Source: Ferrimonas sediminum
Lineage (GTDB): Bacteria; Pseudomonadota; Gammaproteobacteria; Enterobacterales; Shewanellaceae
Reading direction: 5' to 3'
Length of the DNA: 64,000 nucleotides
Assembly: GCF_900100175.1 (NCBI RefSeq)
Contig: NZ_FNEM01000005.1
Coordinates: forward strand, 199,259 to 263,258
A model generated the notes under the pieces. The model searched no databases. It was given only the letters and a program-made list of their open reading frames with translations, and was not told the DNA's origin. Of the stretch, positions 1-8,141 are shown in pieces (within the stretch, counting starts at the first letter, position 1; every line of letters begins with the position of its first letter). The position numbers were made by a program, and so were the translations under genes.

Positions 1-1164
1 AAACACCCTCACCCATTGTGACAACCGCCAATGCTCCCTCCACCAGGTAATCCACCACGCCCGCACTCCTGGCACAGGATCCGTGCCCACTCGCCGCCCC
101 CACTCTATAAACGCCTGACACCAGCGCTCAACCGCCAGCACCTCTGGCTTAGCCCTGACCACTGGCACCTGCCCCCTGTGCCTCTGCAAACCGGCACCCC
201 CTAGTGCTGCCCCTATTCCCAAAGCCACAACCATTGACAATGCCCCTCCGGACCGGCTCCAGCCCTCCGGGGTCACCAAAGCCGTCCCCAGTGCCATGAC
301 CAGCCCCCCGGTGACCATAATGACGACATAAGCTGGTTGCCGTTGCCTCTGCGCCCCCGAGCCCACCACAACCAGACAATATAGAACCGAAGCCGCACCA
401 AGAGCCTGAAGCCCTGTTCCCAACCAAGGCGCTGCAACCTTACCGGGCGGCAACCATTGAGCAGCCCCCAGTAATCCGGTACCAACTGGCCCCAACCACA
501 ACAGCAAGGATCTTGCCAGCCGCCCAGGGTGATATGCCAACGTAAGCCATTGATGTATTGGCCATACTCCTACCTTTAGGGCAAAACCTATAATGACCAG
601 TACCAGATAGAGTGCTGAAATATTTGGCCAGGATACAACCAGGGGCAAGGAAGCAAACCCCACGGAACCGGTTAATTCGGCCGCCAGCAGCATCGCCTCA
701 AACAACACCAGATCCGCAATGACCAACGCCACCAGGTAGAGACGACCGGCGCGGCGGGCAGCAACATCGCTATCCGCACACAACAAACCAATGGAGGCAT
801 AACCCATCAGTGTTGAAGATGAGAGAAAAACAACCATATCCGTCGCCAGAACCGCCCCCAGCTGCCCTGACATTGACAACAGAAACAGACTGTTCGTCCC
901 TCCATCCGCCTTATCTCTTAGGGTGGCAGCGATGCCCCAGAACACGACCGACACGGCCAACCACCACCGGCTGTGTGAATCCACCCCCATCCCTGCCCCC
1001 GAATACAGCCACGGCAGTTCAATAGCGACCTCCTGCGGGACAAACAGCAAAACGGCGGCGGGCAACAACGCCATATGCGCAGGCCAAGGCAGGCGACGGT
1101 GCAGATTGGGCAGCGCCAGCACCAATGGCCACAGGGGTGAAAATAGCAACAAGATTTCGCTCAT
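1..1164 (-). CDS. Mrp-operon antiporter-like membrane subunit, third copy (partial)
   Basis: The frame is open for 388 codons from an ATG at 1164 to the left edge, so the C-terminus lies outside the window. The ATG overlaps the stop of the upstream subunit (ATGA, 4 bases), so it is the last visible gene of the Mrp operon. The protein is strongly hydrophobic with many predicted membrane helices. It carries a NuoL/MrpD-like segment near residues 195-210 (ALKVGVWPIHQWL) where a conserved Lys precedes a PxHxWL motif. The usual AP-PVSALLH stretch after that motif is replaced by an Arg/Leu-rich sequence, so it may be a degenerate, structural antiporter paralogue. The visible C-terminal part becomes more polar and Trp-rich. 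It would sit in the inner membrane. Membership of the proton-conducting subunit superfamily is likely; the exact subunit name is uncertain. Confidence 0.7.
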   Translation of the reverse strand, partial: MSEILLLFSPLWPLVLALPNLHRRLPWPAHMALLPAAVLLFVPQEVAIELPWLYSGAGMGVDSHSRWWLAVSVVFWGIAATLRDKADGGTNSLFLLSMSGQLGAVLATDMVVFLSSSTLMGYASIGLLCADSDVAARRAGRLYLVALVIADLVLFEAMLLAAELTGSVGFASLPLVVSWPNISALYLVLVIIGFALKVGVWPIHQWLTLAYHPGRLARSLLLWLGPVGTGLLGAAQWLPPGKVAAPWLGTGLQALGAASVLYCLVVVGSGAQRQRQPAYVVIMVTGGLVMALGTALVTPEGWSRSGGALSMVVALGIGAALGGAGLQRHRGQVPVVRAKPEVLAVERWCQAFIEWGRRVGTDPVPGVRAWWITWWREHWRLSQWVRVF

Positions 1165-2657
1165 TGGCCCCCCGTCCGGTTGACGATTAAGCCAACCCAC
1201 TCCATCAAACTAAAGGGGGCCGACGCCCACAGCCCCAGAACGACAATGGTGGCGGCAGTAACCAAAGGCGGAACCAATAACGCCCATGCCGTCTCCTTCT
1301 TGCCGAAACAGCGTTCGTCGGGCCAGCTTTCGGGGGGCGGCTTGAACCAGGCGGCGTAGACGATGGGCAGGAAATAAGCGGCATTAAGCAGGCTGCTGCC
1401 TGCCAAGACCCACATCACCCACAGCTGACCGGACTCCAGAGCCCCGACTCCGAGATACCATTTACTGAAAAAGCCCGCCAGGGGCGGCACCCCGATCATA
1501 CCGAAAACACCGACAGTGAAGGCTGTCATAGTCCAGGGCATGCGTCGCCCTACCCCGTTCATTTCACTGACTCGGTGAATGCCCAGCGTCTCGGCCAGAT
1601 TTCCTGCACACAGAAACAGAGTGATTTTTTGAACGCCCTGGTGCACCAGGTGAATCAGGCCGCCAGTGGCAGCAACGGGGCCCGCAATGGATATACCAAG
1701 TACAATGTAAGCCACCTGACTGACCGTAGAAAATGCCAACCGCCGCTTCAATTCATCCTGAAACAGCGCCCGAAGTGACCCATAAAGAATGGTCACTGCC
1801 GCTACGACCGCCAGCGGCAAGGTCAGCCCCAGGCTGCGCGAGAATTCAATACCAAAAACTTCATAGACAACCCGAACAATGCCAAAAGCCCCTGCCTTAA
1901 CTACCGCTACAGCGTGCAGCAGTGCGCTCACAGGGGCCGGCGCCACCATCGCCTTGAGTAACCAACCATGCAGGGGAACCAGGGCGGCCTTCACCCCCAG
2001 ACCGGCAATACACAACGCGAATATCAGCATCAGCGTCGGGTGCAACGAGGCATCAAGGCCGGACAGAAACCCCCGCTCCTGGAACTCGGTTGTGCCAGAT
2101 AGGCTATAAAGCCATACCGTCGACAGCAGCAGCAACGCCCCACCGGTTAGGGTGTAGATTAGATAATCTCTGCCCGCCCTTTTCGCTACCTCGGTCCCAC
2201 GATGGACGATCAGCGGATAGGTGCACAGAGTCAGCAATTCATAAAACAACAAGAAGGTCACCAGGTTGCCGGCCAGGGCAACACCCACCGTTGCCGTAAC
2301 GCACAAACTGAAAAATCCGAAAAATCGACTGCGGTAAGGGGAGCCTTCCAGATACCCGACGGCATACACCGTGGTCACCAGCCACAGAGCTGCAGACAGG
2401 CTAAGGAACAACATCGCCAGTGGTCCAGCGCTCAATACCAGATCGATTCCAGGCAGCAGGGGCAAGCGCGTCTGGTAGCTCAGGCCGTTTAACATGCCGA
2501 AAAACATCACCCCGACCAATAGCAGTTTGAGCGCCGCTCCCGCCAGGTTCAGTGTCGTCCGGGTCGCCGTCCGCTCCTCAGGGAGAAAGAAAATGGCCAC
2601 CCCCGGAATAAGGGAGCTGCCGACGACCATCAAAGGCAGAGCCGCCGCCCAGCTCAT
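1161..2657 (-). CDS. Proton-conducting membrane transporter, MrpA N-terminal/NuoL-NuoM-like subunit
   Basis: 498 residues, about 14 membrane helices, of the proton_antipo_M family shared by Mrp antiporters and complex I. Visible hallmarks are the buried acidic residue in LLFYELLTLCTYPL (about residue 140), the helix-7/8 lysine segment GVKAALVPLHGWL followed by APAPVSALLHAVAVVKAG, and a later HLVHQGVQKITLFLCAG motif. It overlaps the upstream mrpD by 4 bases and the downstream gene by 4 bases, showing translational coupling. Because no full-length MrpA (about 800 residues with a DUF4040 tail) is present and DUF4040 is encoded separately at 5281-5598, this gene probably supplies the antiporter half of a split MrpA. 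A second MrpD-type assignment is the alternative. It acts in the inner membrane in Na+ or K+ export against H+ entry. Confidence 0.85.
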   Translation of the reverse strand: MSWAAALPLMVVGSSLIPGVAIFFLPEERTATRTTLNLAGAALKLLLVGVMFFGMLNGLSYQTRLPLLPGIDLVLSAGPLAMLFLSLSAALWLVTTVYAVGYLEGSPYRSRFFGFFSLCVTATVGVALAGNLVTFLLFYELLTLCTYPLIVHRGTEVAKRAGRDYLIYTLTGGALLLLSTVWLYSLSGTTEFQERGFLSGLDASLHPTLMLIFALCIAGLGVKAALVPLHGWLLKAMVAPAPVSALLHAVAVVKAGAFGIVRVVYEVFGIEFSRSLGLTLPLAVVAAVTILYGSLRALFQDELKRRLAFSTVSQVAYIVLGISIAGPVAATGGLIHLVHQGVQKITLFLCAGNLAETLGIHRVSEMNGVGRRMPWTMTAFTVGVFGMIGVPPLAGFFSKWYLGVGALESGQLWVMWVLAGSSLLNAAYFLPIVYAAWFKPPPESWPDERCFGKKETAWALLVPPLVTAATIVVLGLWASAPFSLMEWVGLIVNRTGGQ

Positions 2658-4087
2658 AACGGGGGAGTCCCGTCAAAGGGAAGTCCAATCTCCATCACCG
2701 TCAACGGCCAGGGCGCAAACAGCCCCAATAGAACAGCCACCATGGCCAATACCAGGGCGGTCCACTCCATTCGGGGCACCCCTCGCTGGTTGCCACAGTT
2801 CGGCTCGGCCTGGGTAAAGGCATGACTGATGACTTTGAACACGTAAGCCGCAGCCAATAGCCCCCCGACGAGCAAAATCGCCCCCCACCACCATTGGCCT
2901 GACTCAAGTGATGCCTCCAGCAGCAACCACTTGGCAATAAAACCGCCACTAGGCGGCAACCCCATTAGGCTGATTCCAGACACAGCCAGTGTGATGAACG
3001 TCAACGGCATGCGCTGGGCGATGGGGTCTAAGTCAGCGATGCGATCGTGGCCAGCGAACCGCTGGATATTCCCCGCAGCCATGAACATCGCCGCCTTCGC
3101 CACCGCGTGGGACAACACCATATAAAGGGTGCCTTTCCAGGCGGTACCCATGCCAAGGGGAAAAGCCAGAAACAGGTACCCCAACTGTGACACGGTGGAG
3201 TAAGCGATCAGCAGTTTCAGTCGCTGCTGGCATAGCGCCAGGATCCCCCCCCACAGAACGGCCAACGCGCCCAGTCCCCCCAGCAACTGCGCAAAGAAAC
3301 CATCCACCGCAGGAAAAATCTCCAACCACAGGCGCAGCAAGATATAGAAAGGCGCCTTCACCACCAGAGCCGACAACAGCGCACTCACCGGAGTCGGTGA
3401 AAAGGCATGGGCGGCCGGCAACCAGAAGTGCATGGGAAAGAGCGCCGTCTTGACAAGAAGACCGAAACTCATCAAGCCGACCGCCACCATGACCGAAGGT
3501 GATGGCACCACCCGTTGCGCCAATATAGCGATATCCAGACTAGCAAACCCATGGTAAACAAAGGCGACGCCTAACAGGTAAAACAGAGAGCCCAACTGGC
3601 TGATTAACAGGTAACGCATCGCCGAATTCAGAGCCTGTGCCCCGCCGTCCAGTGCGATCAGGGCCACCGCGGCTAACCCCAGCAGTTCAAGAGTGACATA
3701 AAGATTAAAGATATCGGCAGACAGGAACAGTGCATTGAGCGCCGCCCACAGCAATAGCCATAGTGACCAGAAATGGGCTGACTTATCGCGACTAAAGTAG
3801 CCATTGGCGTAGACGCTGACCCCAAGCCCTACTACAGATGCCACCGCCAGCATCAACAGGCTCAATCCATCAGCGTAAAGATCAATGCCCAGAGGCGCAC
3901 CCCAGCCCCCAACGGCATAGCGCTGCGGCCCCAGTGTTTGCAACTGCCACCCCAGACCCGCGGTGGCCCCCATGACCGCCACCGACGTAAGCACACCCAG
4001 TACCGCGGCTTTTTTCCGGAACAGAAAACAGCCGATGCCCCCCAACAAGGGCAATACGATCAGTACCACACCCCAGGGAGTTTCCAT
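2654..4087 (-). CDS. mnhD: Na+/H+ antiporter subunit D (MrpD/MnhD)
   Basis: About 477 residues from the chosen ATG at 4087, preceded by GGAG; the frame stays open upstream to 4135 but the extra residues are not MrpD-like. The protein is a proton_antipo_M family member with around 14 helices. It shows the acidic helix-5 motif LYVTLELLGLAAVAL, the lysine motif LLVKTALFPMHFWLPAAH followed by SPTPVSALLSALVVKAP, and MVLSHAVAKAAMFMAAG. These are the residues used for proton translocation in complex I NuoM/NuoN and in MrpD. The start codon shares one base (TAATG) with the stop of the 60-codon ORF upstream, and the stop overlaps the next gene by 4 bases. It works with the other Mrp subunits as one inner-membrane complex. 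Confidence 0.9.
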   Translation of the reverse strand: METPWGVVLIVLPLLGGIGCFLFRKKAAVLGVLTSVAVMGATAGLGWQLQTLGPQRYAVGGWGAPLGIDLYADGLSLLMLAVASVVGLGVSVYANGYFSRDKSAHFWSLWLLLWAALNALFLSADIFNLYVTLELLGLAAVALIALDGGAQALNSAMRYLLISQLGSLFYLLGVAFVYHGFASLDIAILAQRVVPSPSVMVAVGLMSFGLLVKTALFPMHFWLPAAHAFSPTPVSALLSALVVKAPFYILLRLWLEIFPAVDGFFAQLLGGLGALAVLWGGILALCQQRLKLLIAYSTVSQLGYLFLAFPLGMGTAWKGTLYMVLSHAVAKAAMFMAAGNIQRFAGHDRIADLDPIAQRMPLTFITLAVSGISLMGLPPSGGFIAKWLLLEASLESGQWWWGAILLVGGLLAAAYVFKVISHAFTQAEPNCGNQRGVPRMEWTALVLAMVAVLLGLFAPWPLTVMEIGLPFDGTPPL

Positions 4088-4269
4088 TACTCTGCACTCC
4101 AACTGCAGCCTTTTGAGCCATTGTTGATGACACACGTCAGCACACTAAATCGGTTCAAAGTCCAAGGGAGATAATTGAGACAACTTCCAATATTCCGAAC
4201 GAGCAACAAGCTCCCATAACCTGAGCCGATGAGAACGTTCAGGTGTCCCCGCAGCCGGGTATGTCCCAT
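4087..4269 (-). CDS. 60-codon ORF coupled at both ends between mnhC and mnhD
   Basis: This reading frame exactly fills the only large gap in the Mrp operon. Its ATG (4269-4267) shares a base with the mnhC stop (TAATG), and its stop shares a base with the mnhD start (again TAATG). The 60-residue product has no clear membrane helix, is rich in Gly, Asn and Cys (three Cys), and matches no family I recognise. TAATG junctions are typical of reinitiation, so the frame may be translated simply to deliver ribosomes to mnhD, or may encode a real small protein. It could also be chance. There is no independent evidence that the peptide is stable. Confidence 0.35.
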   Translation of the reverse strand: MGHTRLRGHLNVLIGSGYGSLLLVRNIGSCLNYLPWTLNRFSVLTCVINNGSKGCSWSAE

Positions 4270-4574
4270 TACTCCTCACGGCCGTCAGACAATTCGTTTT
4301 TCCCCGTTGTCTGGTACACTCTCAACATCAAAATAAGTGCCAACGCCGTCGCTGACACGGTGATAACAATGCCTGTAATTACCATGGCGTGTGGCACCGG
4401 ATCGACCCCGCCCGGGGTACGGGAAGCCAAGGCCACCAGCACCAGAAAGACGCCGGAGCACATCACGTTGACGGCCAGTATCTTGCGTAACAGATCCACA
4501 TTGTGAATCAAGGCGTGCAGAGCGAGAGCAAATACGCTTACACCAAGAGATGCATAAAGATAAGCCTGAGTCAT
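4269..4574 (-). CDS. mnhC: Na+/H+ antiporter subunit C (MrpC/MnhC, NuoK-like)
   Basis: A 101-residue protein with three membrane helices, the usual size of MrpC and its complex I homologue NuoK. It shows the conserved pattern of a first helix, a loop with LRKILAVNVMCSGVFLV, then DPVPHAMVITGIVITVSATALAL, the signature stretch of MrpC proteins (PQALVLTAIVI in many homologues). The ATG overlaps the stop of the upstream MrpB gene by 4 bases. It is an inner-membrane subunit needed for assembly of the antiporter. The C-terminal tail is short and charged. Identification is firm from helix pattern, motif and operon position. Confidence 0.9.
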   Translation of the reverse strand: MTQAYLYASLGVSVFALALHALIHNVDLLRKILAVNVMCSGVFLVLVALASRTPGGVDPVPHAMVITGIVITVSATALALILMLRVYQTTGKNELSDGREE

Positions 4575-5221
4575 TCACTCCTCCTCCCTGGTCGCCCACC
4601 CATAAACAGCGCTGCCAATGTTGCGCCGATGGACAGCGTCGCCATTGCCTCAATCGCTAAGACAAAGTGACCTGCCACAGAAGGCGGATACTGCAAAAAT
4701 GCCGCATCCGCCAATAACAAGGCAGCACCGGTCAACACAAACAGTCCCACCCCCGATGCCAACAGCAATCTTAACGGCAACCCTGTAAACCGATCATCAA
4801 TACGCCATCCACACAGGATCAGCAGCACCCCGGCGGCCCCCAATAATGAACCGGCCTGGAAGGCTCCCCCGGGTGCGGACGCACCGGCCCATAACAGGAA
4901 GCCCGCCGAGACAATCAATACAGGAACCAGTTGACGCGACATGATGTCCAGTACCTGACCTGGGTCCACTTGTCGATAATCCGACACGGTGCGCAGAGAC
5001 CACACTCCCATCAGAGCCACCAGCAATACACCCAACTCCAGCAAGGTATCGTAACCACGGAAATTGAGCAGTACTGCGGTCACCGGGTTCGAGACACCAC
5101 TGACTTCCATATTAACCGTCACTGTTTCTGACAGGTTTTCAGCAGGTTCTGGCAGAGTGAATACGGCATACACGAGACCAACCCAAAACAGCAACAACAG
5201 AGGCCTGAACCTATGCCTCAT
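4571..5221 (-). CDS. mnhB: MbhE-MrpB fusion subunit of the Mrp antiporter
   Basis: Two parts are visible. The first about 85 residues (short hydrophobic helix, then PVTAVLLNFRGYDTLLELGVL) match the MbhE-type domain that forms the end of MrpA in bacteria. The second part (ASAPGGAFQAGSLLGAAGVLL) is the MrpB/MnhB domain, with the conserved PGGxFQ motif. The gene is thus a fusion of the MrpA tail to MrpB, consistent with a split MrpA in this operon. I chose ATG 5221, preceded by GAGAG; an in-frame GTG at 5266 would add 15 polar residues and is possible. It overlaps mnhC by 4 bases. The protein is an inner-membrane structural subunit of the complex. Confidence 0.85.
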   Translation of the reverse strand: MRHRFRPLLLLFWVGLVYAVFTLPEPAENLSETVTVNMEVSGVSNPVTAVLLNFRGYDTLLELGVLLVALMGVWSLRTVSDYRQVDPGQVLDIMSRQLVPVLIVSAGFLLWAGASAPGGAFQAGSLLGAAGVLLILCGWRIDDRFTGLPLRLLLASGVGLFVLTGAALLLADAAFLQYPPSVAGHFVLAIEAMATLSIGATLAALFMGGRPGRRSE

Positions 5222-5280
5222 GGCACTCTCTAACGGCCATGACTCCGGCTTTATCCATAATTTCACTTCGGCTCAGGTCA

Positions 5281-5598
5281 TCAGTCATCATTACCCCCAG
5301 TGCCAGCCGAGTCCTTACCGGACCCACCCTTCGATGCAACCAAACGACTCCCCCGAATACGAGCCATTGCCGCCAGCAACAGGGCTCCGGTCAGCCCTCC
5401 ACCTATCGCCGCCTCGGCCAGGGCGACGTCCGGCGCATTGAGCCGAACCCAAGCCAATGACATCAGCAATCCGAAACTGACGTACAGAACTATCGCCTTG
5501 AACATATCCGCAGTGGCGAGCGCCTGCCAGGCCAGCCAAAACAGGCACCCTCCCAGAAGCCCGTCAAACAACCAATACAACAGGGTCAACGCGTCCAT
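5281..5598 (-). CDS. DUF4040 subunit (MrpA C-terminal domain/MbhD-like)
   Basis: A 105-residue protein with three hydrophobic segments and the motif SFGLLMSLAWVRLNAPDVALAEA (two pieces: a helix, then LNAPDVALAEAAIGGGLTGAL). The APDVALTEAxVG motif is the signature of DUF4040, which forms the C-terminal portion of bacterial MrpA and the separate MbhD subunit of archaeal membrane-bound hydrogenases. Here it is free-standing, as in the archaeal arrangement. It overlaps mnhG by 13 bases upstream. The C-terminal 25 residues are polar and Gly/Ser-rich. It likely contributes to ion coupling in the membrane complex. Confidence 0.85.
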   Translation of the reverse strand: MDALTLLYWLFDGLLGGCLFWLAWQALATADMFKAIVLYVSFGLLMSLAWVRLNAPDVALAEAAIGGGLTGALLLAAMARIRGSRLVASKGGSGKDSAGTGGNDD

Positions 5599-5885
5599 GG
5601 CTTAATCCCCCGCTGCAGAGCCCTTTTGGCGATCAGGTGGGATATACTGGCGCTGGCAAGCATCACTAACCCCCAGATTATCAGCAACTTAACCACAACA
5701 AGCCCATTTGCCGCCTGAGCAGCCAAACCAAGAATCACCAACCCCAGGCCGACGTTGTCGGCCTTAGTCAAAGCGTGCAACCGCGTATACACGTCTGGAA
5801 ATCGCAACAATCCCAAAGTGCCCGCCAAAAAAAATACCGCTCCAGCCAGCAACAAGATGGAAGAGATCACCTCAGTGGGAATCAT
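5586..5885 (-). CDS. mnhG: Na+/H+ antiporter subunit G (MrpG/MnhG)
   Basis: About 99 residues and three membrane helices. The motif FLAGTLGLLRFPDVYTRLHA followed by TKADNVGLGLVILGL is the diagnostic MrpG signature (GxLGLLRFPDxYTRxHAxxKA). The start at 5885 was chosen because it gives the usual MrpG N-terminus (MIPTEVISSILL); an ATG 12 codons upstream lies deep inside mnhF. With this start the gene overlaps mnhF by 14 bases and the DUF4040 gene by 13. It is a small inner-membrane structural subunit, and identification is firm. Confidence 0.92.
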   Translation of the reverse strand: MIPTEVISSILLLAGAVFFLAGTLGLLRFPDVYTRLHALTKADNVGLGLVILGLAAQAANGLVVVKLLIIWGLVMLASASISHLIAKRALQRGIKPWTR

Positions 5886-6150
5886 TTTTCCCCTCCTTAA
5901 TCCGCCATGCCGGCCTGACAAATGCCACTGTGGTTACTGCCGACAACAGGGCAAATACCAAAGCCACGTCAGCCAAGGCCGGGTTGCCTGTGGCATGAGC
6001 CAGAATCAACAAGATGGCCACCGAAGAGGTACCTAACAACTGTACCGCCAACATACGATCTGCCGCTGTCGGCCCACTCACGACCCGCCACATGCCAGCA
6101 ACAAGGTTCAGGAGCAACACCAACGCCAGTGAGAAATAAAAAATCTGCAT
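5872..6150 (-). CDS. mnhF: Na+/H+ antiporter subunit F (MrpF/MnhF)
   Basis: A 92-residue, three-helix protein. The motif RVVSGPTAADRMLAVQLLGT is the MrpF signature (R-GP-xxDRxxAxxLxxT), and NPALADVALVFALLSAVTTVAF matches the family's last helices. MrpF is an essential small subunit that contributes to ion binding in the antiporter. The gene begins 5 bases after the stop of the universal stress protein gene, with a start typical of the family, and overlaps mnhG. It sits in the inner membrane. Confidence 0.92.
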   Translation of the reverse strand: MQIFYFSLALVLLLNLVAGMWRVVSGPTAADRMLAVQLLGTSSVAILLILAHATGNPALADVALVFALLSAVTTVAFVRPAWRIKEGKNDSH

Positions 6151-6155
6151 AAGAG

Positions 6156-7139
6156 TCAGTCATCTATTTTGACCGGCGTACTAAAGCCTGGTGGTTTGAT
6201 CGCAAGCACGGAGCACTGAATCTGACCCAGTACCGCCTCCGCCGTATTGCCCATAATAAAACCCGACACCCCCGTTCGGGCTACGGTTCCCATGACCACA
6301 AGATCGGCATCAATCTGCTGACTCAGTGCCGGTATCTCCTGACAGGCCTCTCCCTTTATTAAGTGAACTTTAGGGCTAATGTACTGCAGCGCATCGGCAC
6401 CTATACCGGCTTCCAGCTTACGCATCAAACTCTCCAGATTGGCCGAACGTTGCCGCCTGACTTGCCGGACATAGGCGTCAACCTCGGTTTCCCTGGCCCT
6501 CATAAACGCCCCGTTTCGCATCGCGCTTTCGGCCGGGGCCTCCCAGACATGGATGATGTGCAACTCGGCCGATTCAGCCAGCGCCAGGGAGCTGGCCATT
6601 TCCAGCAACTGACGATTTAACGCCTCCCTGGACGCCATCTCGTGTAGAGGATGGCCATCATCAACATCGACTGCAGCCAAGATGACCCGGCAAGGCTTTG
6701 GCGCCTGCGGCTTGATGATCCAAAGCGGGCAAGGACACTTGCGCAGCAGGTGCATGTCGTCACTGCCAAATAAGCGCTCCAGCCAATCCTGCTGCTCTGG
6801 TACTTTGATCACCAGGTCACGGTCATGACGCAGTACCTCGTGAATAACCTGCAAGAAGGGGATCCCAACCAGCACCTTGATATCCACCCCGGCTCGCTTG
6901 GCAACAGGCTGAATAAATGCTTCCAATTTCTGTCGGTGGATCTTCACTATCGCGTCCTGAAGGTCGACCAGGTCAGGCCCCCCGTCAGACACACCAATAC
7001 CCACTGTGACGTGAGGCACCACGCCGACGACTGTCAGCCTGCCCTGATTACTTTCAGCCAGCTCAACTGCCCGCTCCAGCACCGTCACCGAGGCGTGCTC
7101 CGGCTCCAGCACGCAAAGAATGTTTTTAAACCTCTTCAC
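6156..7139 (-). CDS. Universal stress protein, tandem Usp domains, embedded in the Mrp operon
   Basis: A 327-residue soluble protein with two Usp (UspA-like) domains, roughly residues 1-150 and 155-320. The second carries the ATP-binding signature GTVARTGVSGFIMGNTAE (GxxxRxGxxGxxxGxxA/S), so that domain probably binds ATP; the first lacks a clear copy. The layout resembles UspE. The gene overlaps the end of mnhE by 14 bases and is followed 5 bases later by mnhF, so it is made in fixed proportion with the antiporter. Usp proteins elsewhere bind nucleotides and modulate transporters; the inference that this one senses energy or ionic stress for the Mrp complex rests only on its position. Confidence 0.88.
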   Translation of the reverse strand: MKRFKNILCVLEPEHASVTVLERAVELAESNQGRLTVVGVVPHVTVGIGVSDGGPDLVDLQDAIVKIHRQKLEAFIQPVAKRAGVDIKVLVGIPFLQVIHEVLRHDRDLVIKVPEQQDWLERLFGSDDMHLLRKCPCPLWIIKPQAPKPCRVILAAVDVDDGHPLHEMASREALNRQLLEMASSLALAESAELHIIHVWEAPAESAMRNGAFMRARETEVDAYVRQVRRQRSANLESLMRKLEAGIGADALQYISPKVHLIKGEACQEIPALSQQIDADLVVMGTVARTGVSGFIMGNTAEAVLGQIQCSVLAIKPPGFSTPVKIDD

Positions 7140-7671
7140 GGCATTCCCCGGCTTCTCGTTCTATGGAAACATCGAACATTCGAGCCACCATCTGCTCCAA
7201 TCTCATGAGTTCCGGCCGGGCCGCCTTTCGCATGTCGAGCACGTGAACCTTCAAACTGTTCGCACCCAGTTCAATGCCTAATGTACCCGGTAGCAAGCTG
7301 ACCGTGTTAACTAGACATACCCGGGATATCCCCTGGGGCAGCCGTAGTGGAAAGTCCACAACACCGGGAAAAATGGGCATACCCGGGTGAAAAGCGCGCC
7401 AGGCGACATCAACAGCTCCTCGCAGCGAGTGCCAGAAGAAAAAAAGGAGAAAACACATCAAACCGGTCACTGAAAAAGAAAAAGCCGGCACCAGTTTCAC
7501 GCTAACCAGGGTGGCCATACACACCACAGGCAGTCCCACCCACCATGAGTGAACCGAACCGGAACTGAGCACCCACCACAGCAAGACAAACACCACCGCA
7601 TTTCCCGCGATTCGCCGACCGTCAAAATCCGCCACCTTGCCAAGCCAGCTCCAGCCTGATCGTCGACTCAT
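7126..7671 (-). CDS. mnhE: Na+/H+ antiporter subunit E (MrpE/MnhE), first gene of the Mrp operon
   Basis: A 181-residue protein with two to four N-terminal membrane helices and a cytoplasmic tail. The stretch GTLGIELGANSLKVHVLDM corresponds to the MrpE motif (TPGTLxVxxxxxxLxVHxLD), and the preceding segment with NTVSLLPGT is also typical. It is the promoter-proximal gene of the leftward operon, so transcription should start in the 7672-8141 interval. GAGG lies just upstream of the ATG. The ORF ends inside the Usp gene (14-base overlap). Subunit E is needed for full antiport activity. Confidence 0.88.
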   Translation of the reverse strand: MSRRSGWSWLGKVADFDGRRIAGNAVVFVLLWWVLSSGSVHSWWVGLPVVCMATLVSVKLVPAFSFSVTGLMCFLLFFFWHSLRGAVDVAWRAFHPGMPIFPGVVDFPLRLPQGISRVCLVNTVSLLPGTLGIELGANSLKVHVLDMRKAARPELMRLEQMVARMFDVSIEREAGECREEV

Positions 7672-8141
7672 CCCAAAGCCTCAAAATTTGTTGAGCCAGC
7701 GCAGGGATGCCCGTATACCGCGCGTCCGGCGCCTGCTTTTGCCACGCTGCAGGGTGCCCCGTAGCCAGCATGACCGAACCTTAGACGCGTCAAGCCCCTC
7801 CCCGCAGCTTACCGAACTCTCGATAAGCGCCGCGATGCAATCACTTACCCGTCTCTACTCAAGTGTAGATGATGATCCTCCGGGTCACGTTCTGGCAGTG
7901 AAAAACCTGGCCAGAGCGAAACAGATTAAGGGCTTTCCTGCCTGTTCTGCTGGTCCCTTCTGCCAGCGCCGGCAAAAAAGGCGTTGCGCGGGAACGCCCC
8001 CTTTGTTCACTGTGCTGCTGAGATTCACCCGCTTGCAGCGGTAAGCTAATGAGCCGGGGGAATCACAGAGGTAACGTCACCGACGTTCCCCCCCTTCCCT
8101 TCTATGTTATTGTGTCTTGGCGTCGAGATAGAGTTAAAAAA
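7672..8141. other. Intergenic region between divergent mnhE and the HEPN gene
   Basis: About 470 bases without a credible gene. It must contain the promoter of the leftward Mrp operon and that of the rightward HEPN gene. I found no good sigma-70 pair with proper spacing on either strand. Plus-strand reading frames here lack family features and ribosome binding sites. Confidence 0.5.

Noticed and set aside
1..7671. Respiratory complex I (nuo) operon
   Set aside because: Only antiporter-like and small Mrp subunits (E, F, G, B, C) are present; NADH-oxidising or quinone-site subunits are missing in the visible part.
7637..8044. 135-codon plus-strand frame before the HEPN gene
   Set aside because: Low-complexity Arg/Ser/Pro content, overlap with the mnhE start, and no recognisable domain.
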